Below are positions 1 through 13,457 of a DNA stretch of 64,000 nucleotides, piece after piece (the first letter of the stretch is position 1; every line of letters begins with the position of its first letter). The translations under genes and the position numbers were made by a program. The notes under the pieces are model-generated. The model did not search any database. It saw only the letters and a list, made by a program, of their open reading frames with translations, and was not told the DNA's origin. Location: positions 106,065,475 to 106,129,474 of the forward strand of contig OW240917.1 in NCBI GenBank assembly GCA_933207985.1, in the 5' to 3' direction. The DNA is from Pelobates cultripes (lineage: Eukaryota; Chordata; Amphibia; Anura; Pelobatidae).

Positions 1-3000
1 CAGAGATACATATAGAAAGGAGAAAAAAAAAAAAAAAATTACAACCAAGCAGCATTAGGATCCCAATTTTTGCCATCTTGCCTTTATAAAGACAGATTGC
101 AAAAACATAAAAGGATTTTATATATCACTATATGACAAAAATAAAAGATAAATCACAAACATTTAGGAGAACAATTACATTTTTGACAAGCCAGTGGTAG
201 GCTGTTGCATTTCCCACGATGCCCAGCCAGCCTAAGTCTAGCGGGACTATCTTTAAATGATATGCTCGGAATAAGATATTAGAGCTTAATGCGTGGAGAA
301 AACATGTTTAATGCACCACTTTCTATTAACTATTTGACAATGAAAAAATAGTAAACTCCACAGAGATTAGGTTGCCAGTTACTCATGATATTTGCTTTAA
401 TGTAGTAAGGATTTATAGTTTGTCCCTAATCCCCCAAGATTCCTTCTCAAAAGCAGACAGGCAAATTGCTTTGAAAACGGATAGTACTAAATAAGCAAAG
501 AAAAAACTGTTTGTCAATAATAAATCATTCAGACATTAGCGTACATCTGTATATTGACAAGCCCACTGTACCTAGATCACTCCTACCCATAATCACAGGC
601 ATATAAAATGGAATTTATGGAAGGTCTGTGCGATCATAACTCACTTCTTGGCATGAGGTCTATAAATACCTCGCAAACTGCAAAGTTACACATCCACTGA
701 ACTGGGACTCAGGAGACAAGAGCCCTTATATTGCTTAGCATTTCTCTACATCATTAACCTAGTACATGCTTCCAACGCTTTCCGAGAAGTTAAACTATGG
801 TGTGAATGTCAGCCAGCAAGAGGCCCTTATTGTGCATTAGTCTGCTTTGGTTATAATACTGTATTTATTGCCCCCACTTGCACACTGCCCACACACAAAT
901 ATAAACACTCCATTAAAACATTACTCTTACATCATATGAAACATAGAAACTAAAATCATGGTGAACACAGACAAAAGCAGCTGTGCATGGGAGAAGACTG
1001 GAAAAAACTTGCTGTTAAACCTTTATGGCATAGTTACTGAAAACATCCAACAGACTTCTTAGCAGCTACATTTTATGGTACTCTCTAAAAAGCTACAATT
1101 GCACCAACGTAAGGCATCTTTTTACCATGTCTAATGTACATGTCTATCCGTATTAGCCAATACATTTTAGGAACTTGAAAAACTTTCAGAGATACTAAAT
1201 TTACTTTATTATCTCTATATTCGAGGGATGTAATTTCAGGAACTTTGTAGTGCATCAGCCATGGCAGCTATGTCACTCCAAACACAAATGTACATTTAGC
1301 GGACAAAGACTGGTAATATTAGCTCTAGGGGATTCTGTACCTTACTATGTCCAAGTACAACATTGAAAAAATATCATGGTCTGCTCCTAACTTATTAAAA
1401 ATATATTTGTAAATGGCTCCTATCACAGCATTGTATCAGGATCCACTACAACATATTTCTGCTCTGGAATCTATGTAAATTAAGGGGACCACTACGAGAA
1501 GATATAATGATATATATCTATAATGATATGTGATGGATCACGTAGCTGCATTATGCATTTCCTGGAAGCCCACTGCACTACACAGAAAGTTCTGCCCACC
1601 ATATTGTACATATAAATTATTCTATTTTTCTGTAAATTAATTAGCTGAACTATGCATAATGTATCTTTCTTCTATTGGAGTTACTGAAATATTCAAAAAA
1701 GAAATTGTAATATATGTGAAATGGATGGAAATTCAAGCCCACACTTTCAACTTACTTGTCAAGGTCTTATAAATGACACCCATTTAATTTCTACCACTTA
1801 ATTCTCACTAGACCTTGTCAGCAATATGTTGCTAAGCAACAAAGTGGGCATCATTCTGGTACCCAGCTCAAAGCTGCTATTTCATCAGCTAAAACGGTTA
1901 TCTTCAGAAATCCAGCCAAAGCTCTAAGCCACTTGCAAAATAAGCAATGATATGGCAATGATGTGGCTATCGCATCTCCTAATATATACCGAAATGTAAT
2001 AATTTAAGGGGTAGATTGTATTTTCAAATCCTATACTGCACAGTGAATGTGGTCGCAAAGTGCATTTATAACCAATCATTAAATTCAGAGTGATGTGGGG
2101 GCCCATAATCTTGGGAGGCAGTTGCCACGATCAATTCTGCAAATACTATAGTTTTCATGAATTTACACTATATATGTGGGTTTTTTTTCCCTCCTCATTC
2201 ATGTATACTGCTGTGTTTACCTACTCATGGTAATGTGAGTGTATATAGGTTTTTTTTTTTAATGCACAGCGCATGTTATATTTGTATATAAATTAATTCT
2301 GCCGGTCTCCTAATAATGATATGCTGGGATAGAGGTTGGGGAAACAGACAGAATGCTTCTGTCTCTTCAGCTCTTAATGCTAAATATTATTACCAGGAAA
2401 AAGACTGAATTAAGGAGAGCAGCCACAAATGTCAATAGCCCCTATCAATCTTGCGCAGCAGAGGGAAATGTATGTCTCAATCCTGCCCTAAGATTATAAG
2501 AGCACTAACCTTAGCTCTGTCACCAACAGTATTGCTAAAGATGGTTTCTCTCATTAATGTTCTAAACCATAAGAGATCCAGTGGTCCAGTGGCAAGCTCT
2601 CTGGGTCTGCATCTTCACCAGGTGCAGACCAGAGCTAACTAGAGGGAAATACAAGGTCTGTACCAAACGAAGATGCAGACCAGAAAGTTTCAGAACCCGA
2701 CACAGTACACCCTGTATGGGCGTATGGGCCAGCCAGGGCATATTCTGCCCTCCCCCAGCCATGGCACTTTAAGGCGGATGCTTGTGCAGCCTTAAGGTTC
2801 CGCCGGACCTGTTAGTGTCACCCGCTGCAGGCCACACACCCCTAGTGATGACAGTGTCTTCCACTAACTTTTTTTTTTTTTTTAAAGTAATATAAAAGAT
2901 AGATAATGCTGCAGCATTTGTTTGATCATGAAATAACTAGATCAGATACGGTAATTGTGAATGTATGTAGGAAAACCGACTGTGATACTTATAATACAGC

Positions 3001-3060
3001 CTTCAACTGGTAACATGGGCAAATATATTCTGTAGTAAAATACTAATACATGTTTTTTAC

Positions 3061-3066
<6 letters not shown>
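1..3066. other. No gene seen; AT-rich unique DNA
   Basis: AT-rich, many in-frame stops in all frames, A and T homopolymer runs (for example 25-38, 2871-2883). Only the inverted-repeat cluster at 2595-2681 stands out. Confidence 0.8.
2595..2681. repeat. Inverted-repeat cluster
   Basis: AGCTCTCTGGGTCTGC (2595) pairs with GCAGACCAGAGCT (2624), and GGTCTGCATCTTC (2604) also pairs with GAAGATGCAGACC (2669). Alternative stems over 90 bp suggest a remnant of a palindromic transposon; no ends identified. Confidence 0.5.

Positions 3067-3116
<50 letters not shown>
3067..3116. repeat. (TA)n microsatellite
   Basis: About 25 uninterrupted TA/AT units, flanked by TTTATTTA repeats. Confidence 0.98.
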
Positions 3117-3120
<4 letters not shown>

Positions 3121-6100
3121 TTATTTTTATTTTTTTTTTACTTCTTTCGGCCACAGGAGAGTTGAACTATATATCAGCTCTAAAAATGCCCTACTAACTT
3201 GGAGGCATTACGAATATTGAAAGGAAAATTAAGTCTGATACGTATTGATATACAAGTAATACGTAAAAAAAATATGTTTTTTTTTGTTTTCTGTTTTCAA
3301 TGGTAAGACAAGTCATCTACCACATAATCCTGTACATTATGAAAGGACCACTCTATGCACCATAACTATTACAGTTCAGAGTCATGGTAAGGGCACAGAG
3401 TCTATGGGTCATTTCCAACAGTTTTATTGTCACACTGATTTAAAGGAAAAAAAAAAAAAAAAAAACTCCCCCTGCCCCCTAGAGATTGCCTCTCCTCACC
3501 TTCACTGATAATGAAGAATTTACACTTTCAAATTATAAATATCATTCTAGACTGAAGCTGGACGGCAAGGTTGAGAGTGCTGGCCAAACAATTTAGTGGT
3601 TATGGCTCCTAGAATACTCCTTTACCTATTAACACATGCATAAAAAAAATGACGTGTCCTGCATGCTGCATCTCCTAAAGCTTTCAATCGATTCTTCCAA
3701 CACCTTTCAATAACCTACCTCTAGTCTGGCATTTTATTTCTATAATAATACATCAAGGGATATTAGGAGGTATATACAGGGCAATATAATTAGGCGTAGA
3801 GAGGACTTTAAAGTAAATTAAAATTTTTAGTCCACAATAACCAAAAAAAAAAAATACATACTCCTTGTCAGCTATGTTTTCGATTTGGCCACTGACCCTA
3901 TATTTAAAATGTATGTTTAATTAAAACACACTTACAGACAATACGCATTTGAGTAAACTTACATTACAACATGCGCAGCTACGCCATGAAACGGACATAA
4001 AAAGATTACAGAAAAACAATATTTTTAAGGGGGGGGGAAAAAGGAATACATACAGAAGTTAACATTTAGCTACCTTACACAATGTGTCAAAATCTCTTTG
4101 ATGACAATTCCCCATTTTGAGAAATGTTTGCTTAAAAGTTAGGGGCTTTTGATGTGGAACAAATTCACAGTCAGGAAAAAACATAAATGGAGCATTTACA
4201 TACTGAAAAGATTCAGCCACTATGTACATAAGATGTCAGCTATATAATCCATGGCTCAAATTCTCACAGACCACGTGAATAGCACTATAGCTCTGTAAAA
4301 TGCACAAACAAAAAGCGGAATACATGAAATTTCCCCAAAAGTTGATATAATCAAGCAAGTCTAATGACATCTGGTGGGTCATTATCCAACTTTGAATCCA
4401 TTACCATTGGCCAAGGTGAGTTCTCTATAAATACTCTTACTGTTATAAATCATAACATCTTATATCTATCTTGCTCAATATCGTTTGCCACTCTTGAAAT
4501 TGTTGAAATGTAGTACCTTCTAAGCATGCCAACAGGAATGCCATGTTGCTTATTTACAATTTTATTCCCTTAAAAGTTGCATTTAATAGTTTAAGAGCCT
4601 TTTCGTTTTTAAAAACAAAATTGAGTCCACATAGACACAGTAAAGATAAAACATTAAAAAAAAACAACACTGACCACACACCATTCCCATGAACCTGCCA
4701 TCAGGGTTCACATTCTGAGTTGAGAGGAGGTCAAGTAGTCTGGATCAATTGTTCTCAACAAGTCCTTTAAGACAACAGATTTTAGTGATTCCCCCAGTTC
4801 TTTTAACTAAAACATATTCATTGAGGGCCGTTGAGTACGTAGCTGAGAACCAGTGATTTTTGCCATCCCAAAGCGTATAGAATTGGGAAGGTTGGGGGAG
4901 GGGTATAAGCAAAATTGAAAGGCAAAGTATGTGGCTTTGGGATATCAAACAATATCAAAACAATATACAGACATTAGGCAATCTATTTGCAAACATACAT
5001 TTAAGAGGATATGAACTAAAAAAAATTATAATAAATTGAGGCTATTTACCAAAGTCTCATAGCTGTGGGGGTAGGAGGAGCCAGAATAGAGGAACAATCT
5101 CAGATTTACCAAAAGAGTACCTTTTTGGGCATCAGTGCTACATTTCTGGCAAACTCTAAACTTTTTTTTGAGGCAAATGTGCACAAATCATTAAAATCTC
5201 AAAAACAGACTACATTTCTTTGAAATATTTTATTTTATAATATTGTTTATTGGCAAAAAGGTATTTGACAGGCACAGAAAAATACGCTGAGAAGTAAAAA
5301 ACGGGCTGACTTGGTCAAAATATTCATCTGCTTAGTATTACTGGCAACCAATGCATTATATAACGATGAGGCCCCGGTGTACCAAAGTAGGGTGCTCCAT
5401 AACAGAGAATGGTGTGATTTTAATTATATTTTGTTACCATACATGAGAAAGGTCATGTTAACTTTGCTAGGTCTCCATATAGGTAAAAGTGGCCAATTCC
5501 TTCCCACCAATCATTTAAATGGAATAGGATTGACCAGGTTGGAGTTGTGATGATATGCTTAGGCATGCGTTTCAAATAAACCGTAGCTGCACATAGGGAT
5601 TACCGAGTGACAAAAGTGGAGCTGACTCATGGGATCAATTATAATGCAAGAGAACAATCTAATTAACCCCTTAAGAGCTAAAAGCCATAATCTATTCAAT
5701 CAGCCATCACTCTGTCAGATGCAGTTTAGTAATATGATCAGGTGGTGAATATATAAGGTAACTGCCTGTGGCATAATTATCAACAGGCATGGTAATTAAA
5801 AGGTTAAATGAAGCAAACATGCTGTAAGTAACACTCCTCTACAAGCTTCATCATTATACTGATCACCATAGAAACCCACAATTATAACCCTTGATAAATG
5901 TACTTTAACAAGAAGGCTCATTACGAAATGAAAATGAAAGATCATGCATGATTTTATATTACAAAAAAGAAGAGATTAAAAATGAATTAAATAAATATAT
6001 GCTGACAAGCAACACATACCAGCTGCTGCCATTTGTAGGCTGGAAGAACAGAGTTTCAGAGTGCCACAATTTAACATAAATAAATAAAACATGGAAAATT

Positions 6101-6936
6101 AAAATAAAATAAAAAAAGACAAAAATTTAAAATCATAGGTTTACTTTACCCAGCATATTCTGCATGATCTAAATGCATGAGAAAATTCAGATTTTCATAT
6201 TGAGTTCTGAATACTCACAGAATGTTTCTCCTGCTGCCCCATAACTCCATGGCTAGATGAGAATGCAAGTGGTTTCATAATGAGGAAACAGAGACTGAAA
6301 TGAATCTAAACATCATGTGTACACCGCTGAAGGACGGGAAGCTCACATCCACAGGCACGCAAGGAAAACACGAGAATGGTAGGAAAATAATCTCAAAAAC
6401 ATCCCAGTAAAGGTGAGAGAGAAGCTGACGGAGAGCATCAAAAAATCTTTCAGCTTCAAGTGCAGCAAAGCAGTCCTTGCAATGGGAACTGTCTCCATGT
6501 TTTACATCTCAGTATGCAAAGTGACTACTGAAATCGTATACATCCCAGCATTCTTTCAGAGCAGCAATACTATAGCTGAAACTGAAGAATAGGAGGAAAA
6601 GAAAAAAAAGAGAGGGGGGGAAGGAGGAGGAGGGAGATTGGAAGTGGCAAAGGAGGGGAGGAGGTGAGAGGTGAAAAAAAAAAAAAGAAAAAGAAAAACT
6701 AAGATGGCTGACCGCCCACAGAGTCTTTTCCAAAAAGGCTTAATACTGTATTGGATTAGTCAGAGAGTAGGAGCCAGCCCCCAGAAATCAGCCAGGCAAT
6801 GCAAACAGTACAGCACACCGGTTTCATTTGCAGATGCAGGTTTAGAGATCCTCGCTCTCAATGTGACATGCACTGCACTTAGAACACTGTGCTAGCAGTG
6901 AGTACATGTATGTGTGTGGGAGGGGAATCAGGGCAC

Positions 6937-6937
<1 letters not shown>

Positions 6938-6967
<30 letters not shown>

Positions 6968-6968
6968 A
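6938..6968. repeat. (GT)n(GA)n microsatellite
   Basis: GTGTGT run passing directly into GAGAGA. Confidence 0.95.
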
Positions 6969-7248
6969 TAAGAACCTCCTCCATAGATGCTAAGGATGCA
7001 GACTGAACAGTGACCAGTGATCTCCTATACGCTCAGCTAACCAAGTTTGCACAATTAATCACGGCCGTGTGACACTGATGGACATTTAATTTAATGATGT
7101 CCGTCTCTCACACATTAGGCAATCACGTCTCTGAATCCCTAATATTACAGTAACGCATAAAAACACACAAACACTAAAATTCCCCCTCCTCTCCAAATAC
7201 CCAGAGTCAGAATGTAATACGCCAATATAATTACATTATTGTGCTTAC

Positions 7249-7379
7249 TTTGGAGGACCATGGCTGCAGGCAGTTGGCATAGCAACGCACAAGGAAAGCC
7301 ATTTCCTGGGTAGCGAGAAGGCTTCCTTTTCTAAATAAGAAATAAATTCCTCTTAGGAAGGGAACGGCATTGCTGCTTC
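7249..7379 (-). other. Candidate alternative or first coding exon
   Basis: On the minus strand a strong acceptor-like tract (TTGTTTTTTCTGCAG, AG at 7381-7380) is followed by 131 nt ending TCCAAA before GTAAGC, a reasonable donor (GT at 7248-7247). Inside, an ATG at 7302-7300 has G at -3 and G at +4 and opens 18 codons (MAFLVRCYANCLQPWSSK) that run into the donor in phase 0, compatible with the phase-0 exon type at 28290. A short upstream ATG frame (5 codons, then TAA) lies in the same segment. It is downstream of the 28290 exon on the same strand, so it could be an internal alternative start exon of the same gene. Against it: short, no recognised homology, and such splice-like pairs occur by chance in 64 kb. 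Confidence 0.22.
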
Positions 7380-8952
7380 CTGCAGAAAAAACAAGTGACT
7401 GCAGTGTGTCTCCTAACCTGCACAGGCACAGAATATGCAGGGCTATTGATGTAACAGTAAGCAGATTGATTCCTTCAGTCTTCTCTCTCCTCATATTCTG
7501 AAATATTCAACTCACATGAAAGATACATTCCTCCAGGATCGCCCCCTCACGTTCTTAACTCTTTCAATCGTTAAGGTATAAATGGACAACCCGGATAGTC
7601 ACTGGCAGCCTCCTGTCTGCGTTACAGCAGCTTTTAGAAGGAGGGATTCCAATCAAACGCCAACTCCTCCTTGAAGTCAAAGTAATGCTATAAAGAAGCT
7701 CTGACTGACAAATCATTCAAAAAGGTGCTTCTGGATAGCCAGTCTTCCTTTCCTCATGGCACACCCATGCTATGACACTGCATTGCCACAGAGAAACCCA
7801 CACCACTGTGCCCTGCAATACCGTGAATGTCCTTCAGCAGTGAAAACGTTAATGGCTCTTACCTTGCTTATGTCACCTCTCTGACTCACTCCCACAGACC
7901 CACAAAATAATATCCTCCATTAAATATTCAGCAGAATCATGGCTGCAAAGCAGTGCGTTATTGTTATGGCATCTGCCTAAGGCAGGGCATGGGACTAGTG
8001 TTAAAGATGCCCAGCTATGCAAGGTAACAGGATTGTATTAGTGCTCCTGAATAGGGCTTTGGGGTGTAAAAATAGTGCAGCTAAGCAGGGGCTTCCTTGT
8101 TAATCAGAATGATGCTACCAAGCATGAAAGCCATCTACTACAATTCTTAATATGCTTCCAACAACGTCCTTGTAATTTCAAAGGTTTTATAGGATTTGGA
8201 GATGCCTCATAAAGCTAGCACACGAAGAAAGTACTAAAACCAAGAGCTTTTTCTAGCTGTTAATTTTTAAGGTGTGGACCGAATGATAAACTAGAAATTC
8301 TATGGGGATGTATAATTCCTGGTGAATTGGTCCAAAATGCAGCAGCAAGAAGCCATTTGTTGAATGTATCATCATCCTGTTTGTTCAATCTTAGCTGATC
8401 TGTCATTACACCTGCCATCACATCTGCTGTTGTTGTATAACTCCAGCTTTCCTCCCACACCAAAATCCTTCCCTTACTGAAATGTTTCTTCCGTGTGGTA
8501 TCTCCCAATGCAACAAGTGACACTAGGTCGAGACCTTCTCTGACTGATGTCAAAGTTTTAAAATGAAACAGTTTATTCAACGTAAGCACAAACCGAACTG
8601 GACATAAATTGATATTACAATCTTTAAGGACCGTATAACACCCACTGTTAACAGTAGAAAACAAGAATCTGGTATAATTTCATGCAAGTAAAATAAATCT
8701 GTGCTTTAGTAACCCAAACTCAATACATAAGTTGGTTACTGTGCATGAACCAAAAGCAACTGGATTCATCAGTTATGTGTTTTACAAAACCTTATAAGTA
8801 ATGTTAATAAGGCACATGAAACCTGATTCTACAAAACACGACTAGTACACATGCTAATATGATAAAAGCAATACACAGAAAGAGGATAATTTCTGGTATT
8901 TTTTTGACAATCACTACAATCCAATTGTTTTAGCATGTAAGAAATAGGTAAG

Positions 8953-9393
8953 TTAAAGGACCACTATAGTGCCAGGAAAACATACTTGTTTTCCTGGCAC
9001 TATAGTGCCCTGAGGGTGCCCCCACCCTCAGGGTCCCCCTCCCGCCCAGCTCTGGAAGGGGGAAAGTGGTAAAAATGTACCTTTTTCCAGCGCTGGGCGG
9101 AGAGCTGCGCGCGCATTCAGCCGGTCGCATAGGAAAGCATTCATAATGCTTTCCTATGGACGCTGGCGTGCTCTCACTGTGAAAATCACAGTGAGAAGCA
9201 CGCAAGCGCCTCTAGTGGCTGTCAATGAGACAGCCACTAGAGGATTAGGGGGAAGGCTTAACCCATTAATAAAGATAGCAGTTTCCCTGAAACTGCTATG
9301 TTTATAAAAAAAATGGGTTGACCCTAGAAGGACCTGGCACCCTGACCACTTCATTACGCTGAAGTGGTCTGGGTGCCTAGAGTGGTCCTTTAA
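8953..9393. mobile_element. TTAA non-autonomous element (type A) made of six hairpins
   Basis: Ends are TTAAAGGACCACT and AGTGGTCCTTTAA. From left to right six stem-loops are visible: 8962-9007 (terminal, GTGCCAGGAAAAC stem), 9128-9158 (CATAGGAAAGCATT stem), 9173-9195 (CTCACTGTGA stem), 9209-9243 (CCTCTAGTGGCTGTC stem), 9275-9299 (AGCAGTTTC stem) and 9336-9377 (terminal, CACCCTGACCACTTCA stem). No coding capacity. Confidence 0.85.
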
Positions 9394-9711
9394 TTTGTGG
9401 CAGACATTGTGCATTCAAAAATATTGTTTAAATTAGAATAGCTGATCTCCTGCACTGTTAATTACTGGTTAGCCCTTTTAGGAGACTCCTGTATGTAATT
9501 AAAAGTTCAATTTGCAAAATACAAAAAAGTCTAAAGTAAGTTAACATCTGATTAAAAATGAAATCTTTTTTTTTTTTTGTGCATGCTATGAGAGTCACAG
9601 CCAAGGAAGGTGTGTCTATGGCTGCATAAACAGAAACAAAATTGACCTAACTCCTGAATGGTAGTGAATTGAGCAGTGAGAAGGCATGATCTATACAAAA
9701 ACACTGCTTCG

Positions 9712-10256
9712 TTAAAGGGACACTCCAGGCACCCAGACCACTTCTGCCCAATGGAGTGCTCTGGGTGCCAACTCCCACTACCCTTAACCCTGCAACTGTA
9801 ATTATTGCAGTTTTCATAAACTGCAATAATTACCTTTCAGGGTAACACCTCCTCTAGTGGCTGTCTACTAGACAGCCACTAGAGGGCACTTCCTGCTTCA
9901 TAGCACAGGTTTTCTGTGCTAGAGCGTTCACACTCAATTCCCCATAGGAAAGCATTGAAAGTATTTTCAATGCTTTCCTATGGAGAGCTCTAATGCGCAT
10001 GCACTGCATGCGGCATGCGCATTAGGTATCCTAAGCCGGCGGGTGGGATGAGACTCTCCTGCGAGCGGACGTGATTCAGGGGAGGAGCGGCGGCGGCGAC
10101 CCAAAACCACCGTCGAGGGACATCGGCTGGGGTCTCAGGTAAGTGACTGAAGGGGTTTTCACCCCTTCAGCAACCGGGGATGGGTGGTGGGAGGGAGAGG
10201 GGACTTACGGTGCCAGGAAAACGGATTGTTTTCCTGGCACTGGAGAGTCCCTTTAA
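9712..10256. mobile_element. TTAA non-autonomous element (type B), same hairpin series reversed
   Basis: Ends are GTTAAAGGGACACTCC and GGAGAGTCCCTTTAA. Hairpins in order: 9728-9769, 9798-9833, 9851-9885, 9902-9920, 9943-9982, 10148-10169 and 10210-10240. The first, second, third, fifth and last correspond to modules of the type A element at 8953, in opposite order, so A and B share an architecture despite different ends and length. Confidence 0.85.
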
Positions 10257-12644
10257 GCTAGAGTTGCTTTGACACCTATAGTATCCCTTTAATATGTGTT
10301 CCATATTAGTTCAGCAGTAAGCTCTAAATTCTGGCAAATACCAAACTGAAAAGGAGACCAAAGTATTCCATAATATAGAATGATTTATCTCTCCATCTCC
10401 ATAACAATAATATTGATTTAAATCTAGGATGCCCAAAGAAGAAAAATATATACTAAAATAAAAATGCTACTCCCAGAGGTTCATATGCTTGCTGCAAATC
10501 TCTTTTCACAATGTGGCTGAAACCTCAGTCAAACATGATGCTACTATTATTTACTATTGGAATGTGAAGATTTTTTTTTTTTTTTTAATTATCCGGTGGA
10601 TGATATATAGTTCTGAAATAGGCAAGTTTCATTCATTCAGCACTTGAACGAAGCTCCTTTCATATATTTTTCATGAATAGAGCTAGTCACAACCACAACA
10701 CAGGCTTGTTCAAAGAACGTCACATAGCTTTTTTTATATGAGAAAGCCTGCTCGAGGATAGCACATGCTGTGAATGTGCACTCCAAATGAATGCCTGTAC
10801 AGCCAGAGGGAATTAGAGCTATTTTGTAAAGTGGTAAAGTTAGTAATAGGCTGAAGGAAGAGGTCGAGGCTAAAGGAGATCAGGGTACTATCACCTACAC
10901 AATCCTGACAGATGCTTTTTCATAGTCCCACAACAGATTTTGCAAAAGAATAAATAAATAAATAAAAACAGACTCTGGAACCACAGTTCCAATAGGAACT
11001 CCAAAAAGAAAATATTTACAAAATCCTGCTGTACATGATACATATAAACACGTTATCATATTGAACTTGACATCATATGCTTTTTGTGCTATAATTTGAA
11101 GTGATATGACAATAATCTGGCAGAACCATGCATTCAGTGAATCAAAAGTAGCCGCTATAAGACAGGCTACAGGGAGATTGGTACAGGGAGCTCATTGACT
11201 TAATTATCCATACAAGCAGTATAGACCGCTGTGCTGCTTAGATTGTCCCTTATTGAAGTTGTGCAATTGGCTATAATTATGATTATTTAAAAGGCTTTAA
11301 TTACAGAATGCATTTAAAAAAAAAAAAAAATTAAGGTGACATTAGTGCCAATATTTTTCACCCTTTAGACAAGTGGTGTTGAACTAGGACAAATCAAATG
11401 TTGTATGGATTCAAATTCATATCATTTTCTTAAGGCCCACAAAGAAATATGGGAGCTGTAAATCTCCAGCATTGTATGGACCATAGCTCAGAAAACCTGC
11501 TTCACACAGGCAACTTTGAACAAGTCTATATAAACTAACATCCCTCTATTTCCCTCTTTAGTTCTCACAGAGAGTTTTCACAAAACTGCAAACAGGCACT
11601 ATCAAATCTTAAGGACTTGACTAAATATCCTGTTAAACTGAGCAGGACAGATGGAAAACAAACATAGATCAGAAGGAGAGGCTCCTGATTGGGGGAGTCT
11701 CTTCCTGGTTGTTTTTCGTGTGGAGTGAACATGACACACACGATGTGGACTGGTATTGGGTGGGAAAGGCCTCAATCAGCGTCAATGAACCAAGGGGCAG
11801 TCTATAGATGAAGTGATTTTTGCAAATTGCTGCAGTCCTAAGCCATTTTGGGAAAGGAAAAATAGAGCAGGGAACTCTTTGGATCATAAACTTAGGAATT
11901 TTGCAAAGAGCATGGAGTTGAAAGGGTTTACAAATCAGATCTAAACAAAGCAATAACAATTCTAAAAGCTTATTACATCCATTGGTTAAAATAATATGAT
12001 TATATTAATAAAGCAACAACATGGCACTTTCAGCTGTTCAACTTTCTGCACTTACCATAAGCAGTCAAAGTGCATGGACAATGCTGGCATATGAAATTTG
12101 GCATCTAAAAGGCACCACAAATGTTAAAACATTACCTTAAAGAAATCTAAATGATTTATCATGCTTCTCGCTGCAGTAAATGCTTTATATATATCTCGGG
12201 AAGTTAGTAGATTTTTCAAATAAATAATGTTCTGTATGTTTTTTATATGGATATCAAAATACATTTTGTCACTCTAAATACCATTCTCATAGGCTTATTA
12301 AAGTGGCTATTGTCTCAAAATGAATTACTGGGCCTGTAATCCAACACAATATGTGGAAGCATCTTGCCTTCCTGTTTGACATGAATTAGCACATTGCTGT
12401 TACTGATGATATTTAATTCTCATTTTCTCAGTTAGCAATATATGTAGGTAAAACAGCTTTTTTTTTTTTTTTTTTATCCCACAGGTTTCTTCCTGATTTT
12501 GCAAGTGTACTAAAACACACACCACACCGTACCTATATGGCAATCAGTACTTGCAATCGCCGGCAATAGTTCATAAATTAAAGAAGGAAGCAAAACTGGT
12601 GAATTATCAAATAGCATTAACTTTATTATTTGATTTTGGCTGAA
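10257..12644. other. No gene seen
   Basis: AT-rich intron-like DNA with T13-T17 runs at 10569 and 12459. A 96-codon minus-strand frame at 11959-11669 shows no family motif. Confidence 0.8.
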
Positions 12645-13004
12645 TGCAGAGAAACTGCTATGTTTACCTATGGGTTAATCCAGCCTCAAGTGGCTGTCTC
12701 ATTGACAGCCGCTAGAGGCGCTTCTACGCTTCTCACTGTGATTTTCACAGTGAGAAGCCGCCAGCGTCCATAGGAAAGCATTGAGAATGCTTTCCTATGG
12801 ACTGGCTGAATGCGCGCACGGCTCTTGCTGCGCATGAGGGAGTCCCAGCGCCGAGGGAGCCCGGCGCTGGAAAAAAGGTAAGGGATTAACGACTTCCTCC
12901 CTCTTCAGCTCCACGGGAGTGGGACCCTGAGGGTGGGGCACCCTCAAGGCACTGTAGTGCCAGGAAAACAAGTTTGTTTTCCTGGCACTATAGTGGTCCT
13001 TTAA
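12645..13004. mobile_element. Truncated type A hairpin element
   Basis: It shares the AAACTGCTATG, CCTCAAGTGGCTGTC, CTCACTGTGA and CATAGGAAAGCATTG modules and the terminal hairpin ending CACTATAGTGGTCCTTTAA with the element at 8953, in reverse orientation. The left terminal hairpin is absent. Confidence 0.8.
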
Positions 13005-13457
13005 ATATGGTAAGAACTCACCGTGTTTCCAGTGCTATGCTGGCTCCGCCCCGATCTGCCTCCTTGGCTGTAATTATCAGAATTTAGATGATCCCAGCCA
13101 ATCACATTGCTTTCCCATAGGAAATTCTGATCAATTCTCAGCCAACGAAGTGGAGCCAAACACCACCCCGGCCAATCAGCATCTCCTCATAGAGATACAC
13201 TGAATCAATGCATCTCTATGGGGAAAGTTCAGAGTCTCCATGCAAAACGTAGAGATGCTGAACGTCCGTGCTGCACACTGTAGCACAGCCCCAGGAAGCA
13301 CCTCTAGTGGCCATCCAAGGTGTGGCCTCTAGAGGTGTTCCTGGGCTGCAATATAAACACTACCTTTACTCTGAAAAGCCTGCAGGGATTGATTATACTC
13401 ACCAGAAGAACTACCTTAAGCTGCAGTTGTTCTGGTGACTACAGCGTCCCTTTGAAG
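13005..13457. repeat. Related TTAA-type element, first of two adjacent copies
   Basis: The right end reads TTCTGGTGACTACAGCGTCCCTTTGAA, a diverged GGGACACTATAG-type terminus. The body has CCAATCAGCATCTCCTCATA (13171) and a CTCTAGTGGCCA/TGGCCTCTAGAG hairpin near 13303-13334. No clear left terminus. Confidence 0.6.

Larger units (their letters stand above)
3117..8952. other. No secure gene; AT-rich with purine-rich patch
   Basis: Apart from the candidate exon at 7249-7379, nothing codes. A purine-rich patch (6575-6705, GAGG/GAAA) precedes the GT/GA microsatellite. A 134-codon minus-strand frame at 8664-8260 has no recognisable motif. A strong donor-like CAAG/GTAAGA (minus, near 7864) has no open frame before it. 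Confidence 0.7.

Noticed and set aside
8260..8664. 134-codon minus-strand open frame, the longest one in non-repetitive-looking DNA outside the transposase
   Set aside because: No recognisable domain, no convincing splice sites, and the plus strand has a short LVQNAAAR-like reading that could be a retroelement scrap; too weak to call.
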